Of a stretch of 64,000 nt of DNA, positions 1-9,238 are shown one piece after another (the first letter of the stretch is position 1; each line of letters opens with the position of its first letter). Source of the stretch: Maribellus sp. YY47. Lineage in GTDB: Bacteria > Bacteroidota > Bacteroidia > Bacteroidales > Prolixibacteraceae. Location of the stretch: positions 18,053-82,052 of the forward strand of contig NZ_JALGYW010000019.1 of the NCBI RefSeq assembly GCF_023111095.1, written 5' to 3'. Under the pieces are notes generated by a model. That model searched no databases, was not told the DNA's origin, and was given only the letters and a program-made list of their open reading frames with translations. Both the position numbers and the translations under genes were made by a program.

Positions 1-392
1 ACCGGACTTTGGGTTACAGTAAATGAACAGTTATCCGTTGCTGTTATACTTCCTGTCAAATCAGGAACTGTCCCTTCACATGAACCGGCATCTACATTCA
101 CATCCTGATCGGTTGCACAAACAGTGATCTGTGGGGCAATATTATCAACCAGAGTCAGTGTAGCTGTACAGTCATCTGTATTGCCGGCAGGGTCAGTAAC
201 TGTGATCGTTACAACTTGCGTCGATCCGTCGATACTTCCAAACTTGGTTCCCGCAACCGGACTTTGGGTTACAGTAAATGAACAGTTATCCGTTGCTGTT
301 ATACTTCCTGTCAAATCAGGAACTGTCCCTTCACATGAACCGGCATCTACATTCACATCCTGATCGGTTGCACAAACAGTGATCTGTGGGGC
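1..392. repeat. Tandem 255-bp HYR-coding repeat
   Basis: Bases 1-137 recur without a visible mismatch at 256-392, a period of 255 bp or 85 codons, in frame within the adhesin gene. Each unit encodes an HYR module containing VCATDQDVNVDAGSCEG and TATDNCSFTVTQSP. The first copy is cut by the window edge, so the array probably continues to the left. Confidence 0.92.
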
Positions 393-3300
393 TTCATCAT
401 CCCCAACAATCACCTCAACCGTAGTTTGTGAGCTACAACCATTTGCAGAAGCAGTAATTGTAAAAGTGGTTGTCTCCAAAACCGTTGGAGTGGAACTGCT
501 TATTATTCCGCTAATTGTATTTCCTATACCGCTTTCCAGTCCTGTTAGCGTAGTGGTGTTATCACGCGTCCACGAAAAACTAGTTCCAGCCACGTTATTT
601 GGGTTGGAAATTTCAATCTGAGTAATAGGTTCTCCCGGACATACCTGCTGTGTTGTCAGCGATGCTGAAACTGTTGGAATAGTATTGACAGTAACAGCAA
701 CATTATCACTTGCCGTAAAACCGTTTCCATCGGTTACGGTTACAGAATAAGTTCCCGCATCCGTCGTTGATAAATTTGTCCTTGTTGGGTTTTGATCTGT
801 CGATGTGAATCCATTTGGCCCCTTCCATGCAAAACTAAACGGTGCATCACCAATTGGTGCCGATTCAAGATTTATATCGTCTCCCTCGCAAACCACATTT
901 TTATTAACCGATGCAGTTACAGTTGGATCAGCGGCCGTAATTCCCGAAATGTTAAGATCCCCGGTTAAGCCATTAAATGTAATTGTATTTCCTCCAGCTA
1001 CATTTCCCTTTGTCCAACTCGTTCCGTTCCATGCTCCAGCCTTAATTTCAGACTCCGTTCCTACAATATCGGCAGGACGATAATCCGCAGTAACACTATA
1101 AACAGGATTTGTAATACCTGTTAAATCCACCGTCCAATAGCGTGATAGATAATTGATATCGCTTTCGTTGGTGGCAAAAACGCCATCAGTAGTGGTAACT
1201 TTTATGGAAGCATCTGATGAGTATGAGTCTGCGGTAATTGTTATCTCAACAGGAATTTCATTCCCGGAACCATCGCTCAGGTTAAAGGTATAAGTACCAT
1301 TAGCATCTATAGTTCTGGTAATTTCAAGTTCGGTTTGGTTAGCTGTCGTAATATTCGGGATATCGATGGCACTAATAATTTGGTAGGTGTTTGCTGTTCC
1401 GTCTCCAAAATGAAAGATACCATTCGTTATGGTTTTGGTTCCACTTCCATCCACTTCCTCAATGGCTAAATCAACTGCGGTTCCGGTTGTGCTGTTCGCA
1501 TTAATAATATTTATCGTTCCCGCAGTAAAACTAAAAGCACCTTGTTGAGTAACATTTAAAGCCCCCGTTCCTGAAAGGCCATTCCCAACCATAGCCAGGT
1601 TAATTGTACCTCCTGAAATATTGATTCCTGATGGAATTGTGGGATCAATGAGATAGCCTCCAGCCGAGTTTTCAAGACGCCCGGCTATGTTTACTATTCC
1701 GCCACTAACTTCAAATGCACCGTCTACCATGGTCTGGACTGAATTTCCGGAGCTAATACCAAAGTTGGCTACACCAGAAGATATCCGAATCAGACCTCGG
1801 TTATCAATCGAAAAATCTCCTGTAGTTAAGGTAGCTCCATTCACATGTATTCCTGCTGGCTCGGGGATATCGAAAGCATCACTAAAAGTGTAAGTCCCGG
1901 TTGTAAGGACCAAAAGGCCACTGGCAAATGTATAGCTTCCCAATGAAACTGCCCCCACTGAGTTTATTTCAAGCGAGCTTGATACATCTGCTCCCTTGTT
2001 TAAAACAAACGCATTAAAATCAGTCGATGAACTTCCACTGATCGTAGCATCTGTCGAACCCGTAAATTCGACAATACCGCTTCCGGATGAGTAAGTGCCG
2101 TTATTGGTCCAGTTGCCATAAACACTCAAAGTAGTCGTTCCGGAGTGATTTAATGTAGCTCCAGATTCTATTTCAATATTCGAACAGGAATCAGCACCGT
2201 TTACGGTAACTGTAGCTCCAACTACAATAACAACATCATCATCAGGGCCGGGAACCACTCCACCCTCCCAGGTTGAAGATTCGCTCCAGGCTCCACCTAT
2301 ACCAGTAGAATAAATCGTTGCCATCCCCGATTTCAATACCAGCTCCTCCTCGGCTTCCGCCTGGGGTTCTGCCTGTGGTTCCGCCTGAAGTTCCTGCGGC
2401 ATTTCGTCACTGTCAGTCACATGTACCAGGTGCTCCACTTCGGTAACGTTTCCATAATCGTCGGCAATGCTGTATACACGGGTAACGGTATAGGGGCAAC
2501 TGAAATCGCTGGCTTTCTGGCTTACAAAACGAAAACTTTCTTCAGCAATGTTACAGTTGTCGATAGCAACACCGCCGGCTTCGGTAAATTCTTGCAGCGA
2601 AGTAAAAGCATCGGGAACCGGATTTCCACATTTTACAAAAACCGGGTGGGGAGCAAAGATTTGAGGGATTTCATCGTCGGTAACCGTTACGGTAAACGAG
2701 TATTCATCGCGGTTGTATTCCATACCGTCGCTGAAAGAGATGATTACTTCGGTAGTTCCAACAGGAAATGCGCTCCCCGGCAGGTAATTGGCATCGACCA
2801 GAATCTGGTCGCGGGAGGCACAGTTGTCCAAAACAATCGGGTCGGCCCAGTTTACAACGGCGTGACAATCTCCCGGGTCAGCTTCCAACGAAATATTGGA
2901 AGGCGGATTCATTAAACGTGGCACTTCGTTGTCGGCAACCAGCACCATAAAGGAACAAAATACAGCTTGATTTGATTTGTCCCTCCCCTGATAAGTAACC
3001 ACAGTAGTTCCTTCGTTAAAGAGATACGAAGTTAGTTGGTTAATCCCCGACGGAGATGAACTGCCCACGGTGGCTCCTTCCATCTGCCAGGTGAGCGATG
3101 CAAGAGTATTGCCTGGATCAAGCAGTTCCAGACCGGAACTAATCAACGCATTACAGGAGTTGACGTCGGTGTAGGTAGAAATATCTTCCGGACAAACAAT
3201 ACCGGTGGTATCGTCTAAAAAGGTATTGGTACCGGAAGTTTCGGAAAACTGATTTTCAACAGATGCTTCATAACCACCCCAATAGTAATGTACAGTCCCT

Positions 3301-3416
3301 CCTTCAAAAGCACGCAACAAGTCTGCCTTTACAGAAGTAGGTTCTATAAATACCGATAAAATAACGATCAGAGCGACAGTTAATTTACAAGTTTGGCTAT
3401 TTAGCAATTTAGTCAA
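1..3416 (-). CDS. Giant secreted adhesin with HYR repeats (5' part, runs off left edge)
   Basis: The frame is open from the left edge to about 3416 (at least 1138 codons) and has no ATG near its 5' end. A TTG at 3416 gives a good signal peptide (TKLLNSQTC..., then a hydrophobic stretch ending SVKA). The N-terminal ~350 residues hold HYR-like modules (CNALISSG, EVPRLMNPPSNISLEADPGDC, DEIPQIFAPHPVFVKCGNP). A Glu/Pro/Gln-rich linker (QAEPQAEPQAEAEEE) follows, then a long Ser/Thr/Gly-rich beta-helix-like region (SSTWEGGVVPGPDDDVVI), PKD-like modules, and perfect 85-residue HYR repeats up to the window edge. The likely role is a surface adhesin exported by T9SS; the C-terminal sorting domain would lie outside the window. 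It is downstream of the PorP/SprF-like gene on the same strand, the usual pairing for such adhesins. The non-ATG start is uncertain. Confidence 0.85.
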   Translation of the reverse strand, partial: MTKLLNSQTCKLTVALIVILSVFIEPTSVKADLLRAFEGGTVHYYWGGYEASVENQFSETSGTNTFLDDTTGIVCPEDISTYTDVNSCNALISSGLELLDPGNTLASLTWQMEGATVGSSSPSGINQLTSYLFNEGTTVVTYQGRDKSNQAVFCSFMVLVADNEVPRLMNPPSNISLEADPGDCHAVVNWADPIVLDNCASRDQILVDANYLPGSAFPVGTTEVIISFSDGMEYNRDEYSFTVTVTDDEIPQIFAPHPVFVKCGNPVPDAFTSLQEFTEAGGVAIDNCNIAEESFRFVSQKASDFSCPYTVTRVYSIADDYGNVTEVEHLVHVTDSDEMPQELQAEPQAEPQAEAEEELVLKSGMATIYSTGIGGAWSESSTWEGGVVPGPDDDVVIVVGATVTVNGADSCSNIEIESGATLNHSGTTTLSVYGNWTNNGTYSSGSGIVEFTGSTDATISGSSSTDFNAFVLNKGADVSSSLEINSVGAVSLGSYTFASGLLVLTTGTYTFSDAFDIPEPAGIHVNGATLTTGDFSIDNRGLIRISSGVANFGISSGNSVQTMVDGAFEVSGGIVNIAGRLENSAGGYLIDPTIPSGINISGGTINLAMVGNGLSGTGALNVTQQGAFSFTAGTINIINANSTTGTAVDLAIEEVDGSGTKTITNGIFHFGDGTANTYQIISAIDIPNITTANQTELEITRTIDANGTYTFNLSDGSGNEIPVEITITADSYSSDASIKVTTTDGVFATNESDINYLSRYWTVDLTGITNPVYSVTADYRPADIVGTESEIKAGAWNGTSWTKGNVAGGNTITFNGLTGDLNISGITAADPTVTASVNKNVVCEGDDINLESAPIGDAPFSFAWKGPNGFTSTDQNPTRTNLSTTDAGTYSVTVTDGNGFTASDNVAVTVNTIPTVSASLTTQQVCPGEPITQIEISNPNNVAGTSFSWTRDNTTTLTGLESGIGNTISGIISSSTPTVLETTTFTITASANGCSSQTTVEVIVGDDEAPQITVCATDQDVNVDAGSCEGTVPDLTGSITATDNCSFTVTQSPVAGTKFGSIDGSTQVVTITVTDPAGNTDDCTATLTLVDNIAPQITVCATDQDVNVDAGSCEGTVPDLTGSITATDNCSFTVTQSP

Positions 3417-3452
3417 CTTAATGTCTTTCGATTTAAGTGGCCAACCTCTATG

Positions 3453-3587
3453 TTATTCGCCTTGTGCCGTTACCGGCGTTAAGGTATTTTTCTTCCAACA
3501 CTGAAAACGGCAGGCGTTGGCATCCGCTTTACAGAAGGCCTGAAGCTGCTGTATATTCACTGTTTTGGTTAATGTTAAGTTTTTCAT
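3453..3587 (-). CDS. Possible 44-residue Cys-containing peptide
   Basis: A short ATG-started frame lies between the PorP/SprF-like gene and the adhesin on the same strand. It starts MKNLTLTKTVNIQQLQ and contains three cysteines in the middle (AFCKADANACRFQCWKK). It has no signal peptide and no family I recognise. Its position in the 205-bp gap of a likely operon is the only support; it may be chance. Confidence 0.3.
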   Translation of the reverse strand: MKNLTLTKTVNIQQLQAFCKADANACRFQCWKKNTLTPVTAQGE

Positions 3588-3621
3588 CTTTCTTAAATTG
3601 GGTTTGTATTTTACTTTCCTG

Positions 3622-4554
3622 TCAGAAGTACCTCGATCGTAAATAATTGCGTCCAAAAAAGTCAATGTCGTAACCAACGGTAAATTCAAAGGTTCCATTC
3701 TGATAAGGGTATATATCGGTATAAGAAACGTCCATCGCAAAGCCCACACGAATATTGTTACTAAACATCCAGTTTCCGGTAAAACATAAAGCTGCACCGG
3801 TTCGCCACATCATGCCGAGCCAAAGTTTTTCACGAATCATAAAATTGGCACCGATATCGGCCTGAAGCGGTGTTCCCCAGGTGGCACGCACCAGCATGGT
3901 GGGTTTAAAAACCACATAATTAAAGGGATCCAACGGCCAAACATAGCCGCCGGTCAGGTAGAGGGTTCGCACTTCGGCGCTGGTTGAATAATTATGAAAA
4001 TTCTCCTTTAAATCGTTTTCTACGAGTTTAGGAATGGAAAATCCGGCGTAATAAGACTCTTGGTAAAGGAAAAAACCGATTCCGAAGTTGGGCAGAAATT
4101 TCAGGTCCACATCTTCGGCAAAAGCATGATCGTATTTATTGTCGGGATATAATTTATATTCAGTAAGAGGATTTTTATAGTTAAGAAACCCAAATTTAAT
4201 CCCCATTCTTAAACGGGTACGCCGGTCGAGGTAAACTTCATAGGCATAGTCAGCCAATACACTCAAGCGGTTTTCGAGGCCGAACTTATCGTTCATAATA
4301 TTAAGTCCAACCCCAACGGCTTCATTTTTAAGGGGTGAATGAAAAGAAAATGACTCAGTTAAAGGTGACCGGTTAATACCTGCCCACTGTTTTCTTACTA
4401 AGGTGGTAAATCCGACTTTCTCCCATATACCGGCATAAGCCGGGTTAATGACCTGGCCATTATACATGTAAGAAGTTAAAATCGGTTCTTGTTGCGCACC
4501 ACAATGAATGGAAATTAGCAAGACAAAAACTCCTAGTACAACAATTCTTTTTAT
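3622..4554 (-). CDS. PorP/SprF family type IX secretion system outer-membrane protein
   Basis: The protein has the PorP/SprF hallmarks: an N-terminal QQEPILTSYMYNGQVINPAYAG segment split here as QQEPILTSYMYNG and QVINPAYAG, an early KQWAGINRSP motif, and a ~300-residue beta-barrel body ending in an aromatic C-terminus (GYDIDFFGRNYLRSRYF). In this family the barrel tethers or helps export a T9SS adhesin; here the giant HYR adhesin is encoded directly downstream. The first standard start (TTG at 4521) would cut into a perfect signal peptide. Reading upstream in frame gives xKRIVVLGVFVLLISIHCGA before QQ, with ATA at 4554 where ATG is expected. I extended the gene to this ATA; it is either a rare start or a mutated one. 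An in-frame stop lies a few codons further upstream. Confidence 0.85.
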   Translation of the reverse strand: MKRIVVLGVFVLLISIHCGAQQEPILTSYMYNGQVINPAYAGIWEKVGFTTLVRKQWAGINRSPLTESFSFHSPLKNEAVGVGLNIMNDKFGLENRLSVLADYAYEVYLDRRTRLRMGIKFGFLNYKNPLTEYKLYPDNKYDHAFAEDVDLKFLPNFGIGFFLYQESYYAGFSIPKLVENDLKENFHNYSTSAEVRTLYLTGGYVWPLDPFNYVVFKPTMLVRATWGTPLQADIGANFMIREKLWLGMMWRTGAALCFTGNWMFSNNIRVGFAMDVSYTDIYPYQNGTFEFTVGYDIDFFGRNYLRSRYF

Positions 4555-4843
4555 GACGATACCAATTATACCTGGTTACAACTATGGCAAACTACGAATA
4601 ATTATCAACAAACACAACCGTTTCTGAACGAAAAAGATATCCACATAAACCTTGTGAAATCTATACATCCAGAAATACGACTGTTAATTCTCCCATTTTG
4701 GGAACTGTTCATAACTCCCAGTCGCCACAATAAACCAAAAATTTAAAATTCATACGTACTTTTCCGGAGCATGCGCACGTACAATCACCTATGCTCCATT
4801 ACTAAACATAAAACCTAAGAGTAGTCCTAAAAAGAATATTAAG

Positions 4844-6064
4844 TTATTTAGTTGCCTTTTCTTCAATTACGTTAAATACGCGGAAAAAATTACCGCCCCA
4901 AACCTTTGCAATTTCTTCGCTGGTGTAACCACGGGCCATCATTTCCCGGGTAATTCGCGGAAATTCGCTCACATCTGCACAATCTTTGATTCCACCACCG
5001 CCGTCAAAATCGGATCCGATGCCTACAAAATCAATACCAACCAGTTTTTTTACATAATCGATATGATCCACAAAATCAGCAACTGTTGGTAATTCCTTTG
5101 GATAATTTTTATCCAGGTTTCGCCATTCGGCCCTGATTTTTGCTTTATCATCGTCGCTCATGGTTTCCCAATCTTTTGAAGAGAACACCTTTCTTAACTC
5201 GTTCTCCTTCTGAAACCTTACGGTAGTCGTATCCGGATCTTTTATATAATCGTCAAGCATGCAAATCTGAATCACACCTCCTTTTTTTGCCAGAGCCTTT
5301 ATCATATCATCCGAAAGATTCCGGGGATGATGTGCAATGGCGCGTACGCTGGAGTGCGAAGCAATTACCGGAGCAGAGCTTAGCCCCAGCACATCATAAA
5401 ACGACTGGTCGGAAATATGCGACACATCGATCATCATTCCCAGCCGGTTCATTTCTTTCACCACCTCTTTCCCGAATGCGCTTAATCCGTTATGTTCAGC
5501 TCCTTTTTTATCAGCAGAGGAATCGCAAATATCGTTGTTGGCAGAATGACACAAAGTAATGTAACGAACGCCTTTTTTGTAGAACTCTTCTACTCGACTA
5601 AGTTCTGTTCCTATCGGAAATCCGTTCTCCATTCCGATATAAATCGCTCGTTTCCCTTCGGCGGCTATCCTGTTTACATCATCCGGTTCTGTTGCAACTT
5701 CAGCCATTTCGCTGTTCTTCTTGCACTCCTCGTATGTTTTTTCAATCATCTGGTTGGCGGTTTCGTAGGCTTTCTGAATATTTTCAGGCGTACGTTCGCG
5801 CTGGCCGGTAAAGGCTGCAAAAAATATCGCATCCAAACCACCTTCTTTCATTCGTGGGAAATCAACCCTGCTTTCGGGTGCTTTGTTGCGAGCAGCCACA
5901 TTGAAGTCGTCCTCCAGCAATGCCATTGGAGTATCGCAATGCGTATCAACAGTGATGGCTTTGTTATGAATGTTCATCACTTTTTTATCGTACGACTCTC
6001 CCTTTGCCAAAGAATGTACGAGCAATACCACCAAAGTCAACGCAACGAAAACTGACTTCTTCAT
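4844..6064 (-). CDS. Secreted membrane-type dipeptidase (peptidase M19)
   Basis: A 406-residue zinc dipeptidase of the renal dipeptidase family, which cleaves dipeptides including D-amino-acid types. It begins with a cleavable signal peptide (MKKSVFVALTLVVLLVHSLA). The metal ligands of the family are visible: H42 and D44 in VDTHCDTP, bridging E146 in YIGMENG, H216 in VSHISDQ and H237 in ASHSSVRAI. The 21-residue spacing of the last two matches the human enzyme. DFVGIGSDFDGGGGI near the C-terminus is also typical. Length is normal. It is a single gene transcribed away from the DUF3810 gene; the exported location suggests peptide scavenging. Confidence 0.93.
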   Translation of the reverse strand: MKKSVFVALTLVVLLVHSLAKGESYDKKVMNIHNKAITVDTHCDTPMALLEDDFNVAARNKAPESRVDFPRMKEGGLDAIFFAAFTGQRERTPENIQKAYETANQMIEKTYEECKKNSEMAEVATEPDDVNRIAAEGKRAIYIGMENGFPIGTELSRVEEFYKKGVRYITLCHSANNDICDSSADKKGAEHNGLSAFGKEVVKEMNRLGMMIDVSHISDQSFYDVLGLSSAPVIASHSSVRAIAHHPRNLSDDMIKALAKKGGVIQICMLDDYIKDPDTTTVRFQKENELRKVFSSKDWETMSDDDKAKIRAEWRNLDKNYPKELPTVADFVDHIDYVKKLVGIDFVGIGSDFDGGGGIKDCADVSEFPRITREMMARGYTSEEIAKVWGGNFFRVFNVIEEKATK

Positions 6065-6323
6065 TTTGCATTTATTGATTTGTATCGCAAGTATACCAAT
6101 TTGTTTTCACAATCGTCTTTGTTTAAACAAGAAGTTCTTCAAGATTTCAGATAATTTACACACAAAACATCATTTCCTTCTCAGAGCTTCGTCGTTCCTG
6201 CAAAATTCATAAAACAACCCTAGTTTATACACATGTAAACGTTTTATGGCTTTCTGAAAAACCGGACCTCTAACTGAACCTCCCGGATTTCTTTTTTATC
6301 TTTCCGGACCATAAAAACATCTG

Positions 6324-7409
6324 ATGCAAAAAGGCTTTAAACATACAATAAGATGGTGGGTATTTCCCCTTTTGGCAATCGTTTGCTTTGCCTTCACCGA
6401 AATGGCAGCCAAACACCCCGCGATCGTGGAAAATTGGTATTCGAATGGAATGTACCCGATGGTGGCCGGAAGCATTTCCACCCTAAGTTCGCTGATTCCG
6501 ATATCGATCGACGACCTGTTTTACCTTGCACTCTTGGCTTGCCTTCCCGCATTGATGGTTTTGCTTGCCTTCCGAAAAATTTCCTTCGGGTTTGCAGGGA
6601 AGTTTATCTTAACTATTCTCTCCAGTCTTTATATTTTGTTTTATGTACTTTGGGGATTTAATTATTACCGGCAAAACATCAACCAGCGACTTGGCATTGA
6701 TGAACAGCAGCCCACGCAAGAGGAATTTCTGTCAATTGTTAACCAACTAATTGCTCAGACCAACCAAAATTACTGTTCTTCCGATAGTCTCACGCCGGAG
6801 GACACTGACTCGCTGATAGAACGTTCGTACCAGAAACTTGCGCCGGTTTTGCGTCTCAGCTATCCGGCAGGGAAAAGGCCCGACAAAGCGATCACCTTTA
6901 GTCACTTTTTTGCACAATCGGGCATAACGGGATATTTTGGTCCATTTTTTAACGAAGTACATGTCAACACCTATACCTTGCCACTTGAGTATCCGGTAAC
7001 ACTGGCACACGAAAAGGCACATCAGTTTGGAATTACCAGCGAGGCGGAAGCCAACTTTTATGCCTGGCTGGTTTGTTCGCAAAGTCACTCGAAACCGCTC
7101 AACTACACTGCTGACCTCTACTTACTAAGGCATTTTTTAAGACAGGCTTATCAACTGAAAGAATACCCCGAACTTGCCGCGAAAATTTCGCCGGAAGTAA
7201 AAACGGACTTTAACCGGATCAGACAACACTGGATGGAACTTCGAAATGAGAAGCTCGACCGGGCAGCATCGACCGTTAACGATGCCTACCTGAAAACCAA
7301 CAAAGTGGAAGGCGGTATCCAGGATTACAGCGGGGTAGTGAAACTGGTATTGGATTTTAAGCTGGACAGCACTTTTCAGAAAACGCATTCATACATACTT
7401 TCAGAATAA
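6324..7409 (+). CDS. DUF3810 domain membrane protein with zinc-metallopeptidase-like motif
   Basis: A 361-residue protein. Three hydrophobic segments lie in the first ~120 residues (around WWVFPLLAIVCFAF, LFYLALLACLPALMVLLAF and ILTILSSLYILFYVLWGF), followed by a soluble domain with LAHEKAHQFGITSEAEANFYAW. HEKAH fits the HExxH zinc-protease pattern, with EAEAN downstream as a possible third-ligand region. This matches Bacteroidota DUF3810 proteins, whose function is unknown to me. It has its own intergenic region and is divergent from the dipeptidase. Metallopeptidase activity is inference. Confidence 0.85.
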   Translation: MQKGFKHTIRWWVFPLLAIVCFAFTEMAAKHPAIVENWYSNGMYPMVAGSISTLSSLIPISIDDLFYLALLACLPALMVLLAFRKISFGFAGKFILTILSSLYILFYVLWGFNYYRQNINQRLGIDEQQPTQEEFLSIVNQLIAQTNQNYCSSDSLTPEDTDSLIERSYQKLAPVLRLSYPAGKRPDKAITFSHFFAQSGITGYFGPFFNEVHVNTYTLPLEYPVTLAHEKAHQFGITSEAEANFYAWLVCSQSHSKPLNYTADLYLLRHFLRQAYQLKEYPELAAKISPEVKTDFNRIRQHWMELRNEKLDRAASTVNDAYLKTNKVEGGIQDYSGVVKLVLDFKLDSTFQKTHSYILSE

Positions 7410-7514
7410 ATTTTTGGACAGTCCCTTAATGGAGGGCTCCTAATTTACAGTATAAAGGTTCAGCATTCTGAAAAAGAATTATTGGGAGAAAAACCGTATA
7501 ATCGCCATCGAGTT

Positions 7515-7928
7515 TCAGATCCGCTTCAATTCGAACCAACCCCAGGAAGGAACATTCAGCTTTAACATATTTCCTTCAAACGAAAAACCAGTTACCTGTG
7601 GCAACATCAATAAAAACTTTTTTGAGAATTCGCTGTCGCAGCAAATTTTCGTCACCGCTACCATTGAAAAATGAATTGAATCATCACCCGATAAAACAAA
7701 ACTCCCATTCCCGGTATTCGCATCAAGTTTTATTTCGAAAGAACCATTCTCCTTAAATTCAATCCAGGGGCTAAATCCATTATTCTTGGGATAAGCAATC
7801 GACTCCAGCGACATAAGGTTATCAATCTGCCACTTACCATAAATATCAATATTCTCATTTTTGTCATCGTTACACGAAAACAAAACCATCGAAAAAAACA
7901 ATACCGAAATAATGGAACAGACTCTCAT
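7515..7928 (-). CDS. Small hypothetical lipoprotein
   Basis: 137 residues starting MRVCSIISVLFFSMVLFSC, with a lipobox-like LFSC and CNDDKNEN after it, so a lipid-anchored protein is expected. The body (IYGKWQIDNLMSLES, then alternating beta strands) resembles the small lipocalin-like lipoproteins common in Bacteroidota, but I cannot assign a family. It is convergent with the DUF3810 gene, and rlmN lies upstream on the same strand. Confidence 0.7.
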   Translation of the reverse strand: MRVCSIISVLFFSMVLFSCNDDKNENIDIYGKWQIDNLMSLESIAYPKNNGFSPWIEFKENGSFEIKLDANTGNGSFVLSGDDSIHFSMVAVTKICCDSEFSKKFLLMLPQVTGFSFEGNMLKLNVPSWGWFELKRI

Positions 7929-7997
7929 CTCATCTAAATTTACTTCAAGATGTTCCGGAGAGAAAAAGGGTTGCGTAAAAATTCGAAATAACGAAAC

Positions 7998-9017
7998 TTA
8001 CTTCACCAGCTCTTTGGTCGAGAGCAATCCGCAAGCGGCATAAATATCCTGCCCCCGCGAGGCGCGTACGGTCGTCAATATGCCCTTGTCGTTCAACGCA
8101 TCCTTAAACCGCTGAATGGTAGCTTCTCCCGGACTTTTTAGCGGTGTTCCCGGTACCGGATGAAAGCGGATCAGGTTGATGCGGCAACGCAAACCGCGAA
8201 GCAGACGAACCAGTTCTGCGACATGTGCTTCCGAATCATTCAATCCCTCAAACAAAATGTATTCAAACGACACCCGGCGCTGGCGACCAAAATCCCAGCT
8301 TTTTATTTCCTCCACCACGGCATCGATCGGGTAAGCCACCTGTACCGGCATTAATTTCTGACGCTCTTGGTGGAAAGGTGTATGCAAACTTACTGCAAGG
8401 TGTGCATCACTTCGCTCGAGAAAAGTAAGCATCCCCGGGATAATCCCGATGGTCGAGACCGTTATTCGTCTCGGACTCATTGCATACCCCCACTCCGAAG
8501 TCAATATATCAAGGCTTTTCAACACTTCGTCCAGGTTGTCAAAAGGCTCGCCCATCCCCATGTAAACGATGTTGCTTACTTCTTCTACCTCATCGATGCT
8601 GCGAATCTGGTTTACAATTTCGCCGGCCGATAATTGCCCCTGAAATCCCTGCTTGGCAGTAAAACAGAACAAACATCCCATTTTGCAACCAACCTGCGAA
8701 CTCACACAAACCGTTTTTCGGTCGCGCTCGGGAATCATGGCGGTTTCGATAAATTTATTTTGGATGGTCGGGAAAAGATACTTTTTAGTTCCATCGACAC
8801 TGGACTGCACCCGGGTATAAGGCGTCAGTCCATATTCGAATCCTTCATTCAGAAGTTCCCTCGCTTTCTTCGAAAGGTTGGTCATCTCATCAATGGAGGA
8901 GACCTGCTTTTTATAGAGCCAATCGGTAATCTGCTTAGCGGTAAACTTAGGCAGCCCCAGCCCGCCAACGATCTCCTGTAACTCTGAGAGTGTCTTCCCA
9001 AACAAACGTTCTTTCAT
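7998..9017 (-). CDS. rlmN: 23S rRNA (adenine2503-C2)-methyltransferase RlmN
   Basis: A radical-SAM enzyme that methylates C2 of A2503 in 23S rRNA (and A37 of some tRNAs). The cluster motif CxxxCxxC is present as GCKMGCLFCF, preceded by VCVSSQVG. MGMGEPFDNLDEV and the C-terminal ASRGQDIYAACGLL, which carries the catalytic cysteine, are typical. I chose ATG at 9017 (MKERLFGKTLSELQ), giving 339 residues, the usual size. The longer in-frame extension (MRTIMRQLTLF...) has no family support. Confidence 0.96.
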   Translation of the reverse strand: MKERLFGKTLSELQEIVGGLGLPKFTAKQITDWLYKKQVSSIDEMTNLSKKARELLNEGFEYGLTPYTRVQSSVDGTKKYLFPTIQNKFIETAMIPERDRKTVCVSSQVGCKMGCLFCFTAKQGFQGQLSAGEIVNQIRSIDEVEEVSNIVYMGMGEPFDNLDEVLKSLDILTSEWGYAMSPRRITVSTIGIIPGMLTFLERSDAHLAVSLHTPFHQERQKLMPVQVAYPIDAVVEEIKSWDFGRQRRVSFEYILFEGLNDSEAHVAELVRLLRGLRCRINLIRFHPVPGTPLKSPGEATIQRFKDALNDKGILTTVRASRGQDIYAACGLLSTKELVK

Positions 9018-9238
9018 CCCATCAAATTTTTGGCAAAGATACGCTTTCTTTTGAACAGAAATAAAAAGAGTTAATTGTCGCATAATTGTCCTCAATACTG
9101 CATGTCAGCTGGCGAATTCCAACCACGCGAAAGTTCAGGCTTAAGGCAAACGCACACCGTCTGCATCAGTAGTAATTAAAAAAAGAATGTAAATTCGCTC
9201 CCCTAAGCAACAATACATGAATTAATCAATCAAATAAC

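Noticed and set aside
2421-2915. 164-codon plus-strand frame opposite the adhesin gene
   Set aside because: It is antisense to a clear HYR/beta-helix coding frame, has no family resemblance, and its composition reflects the opposite strand.
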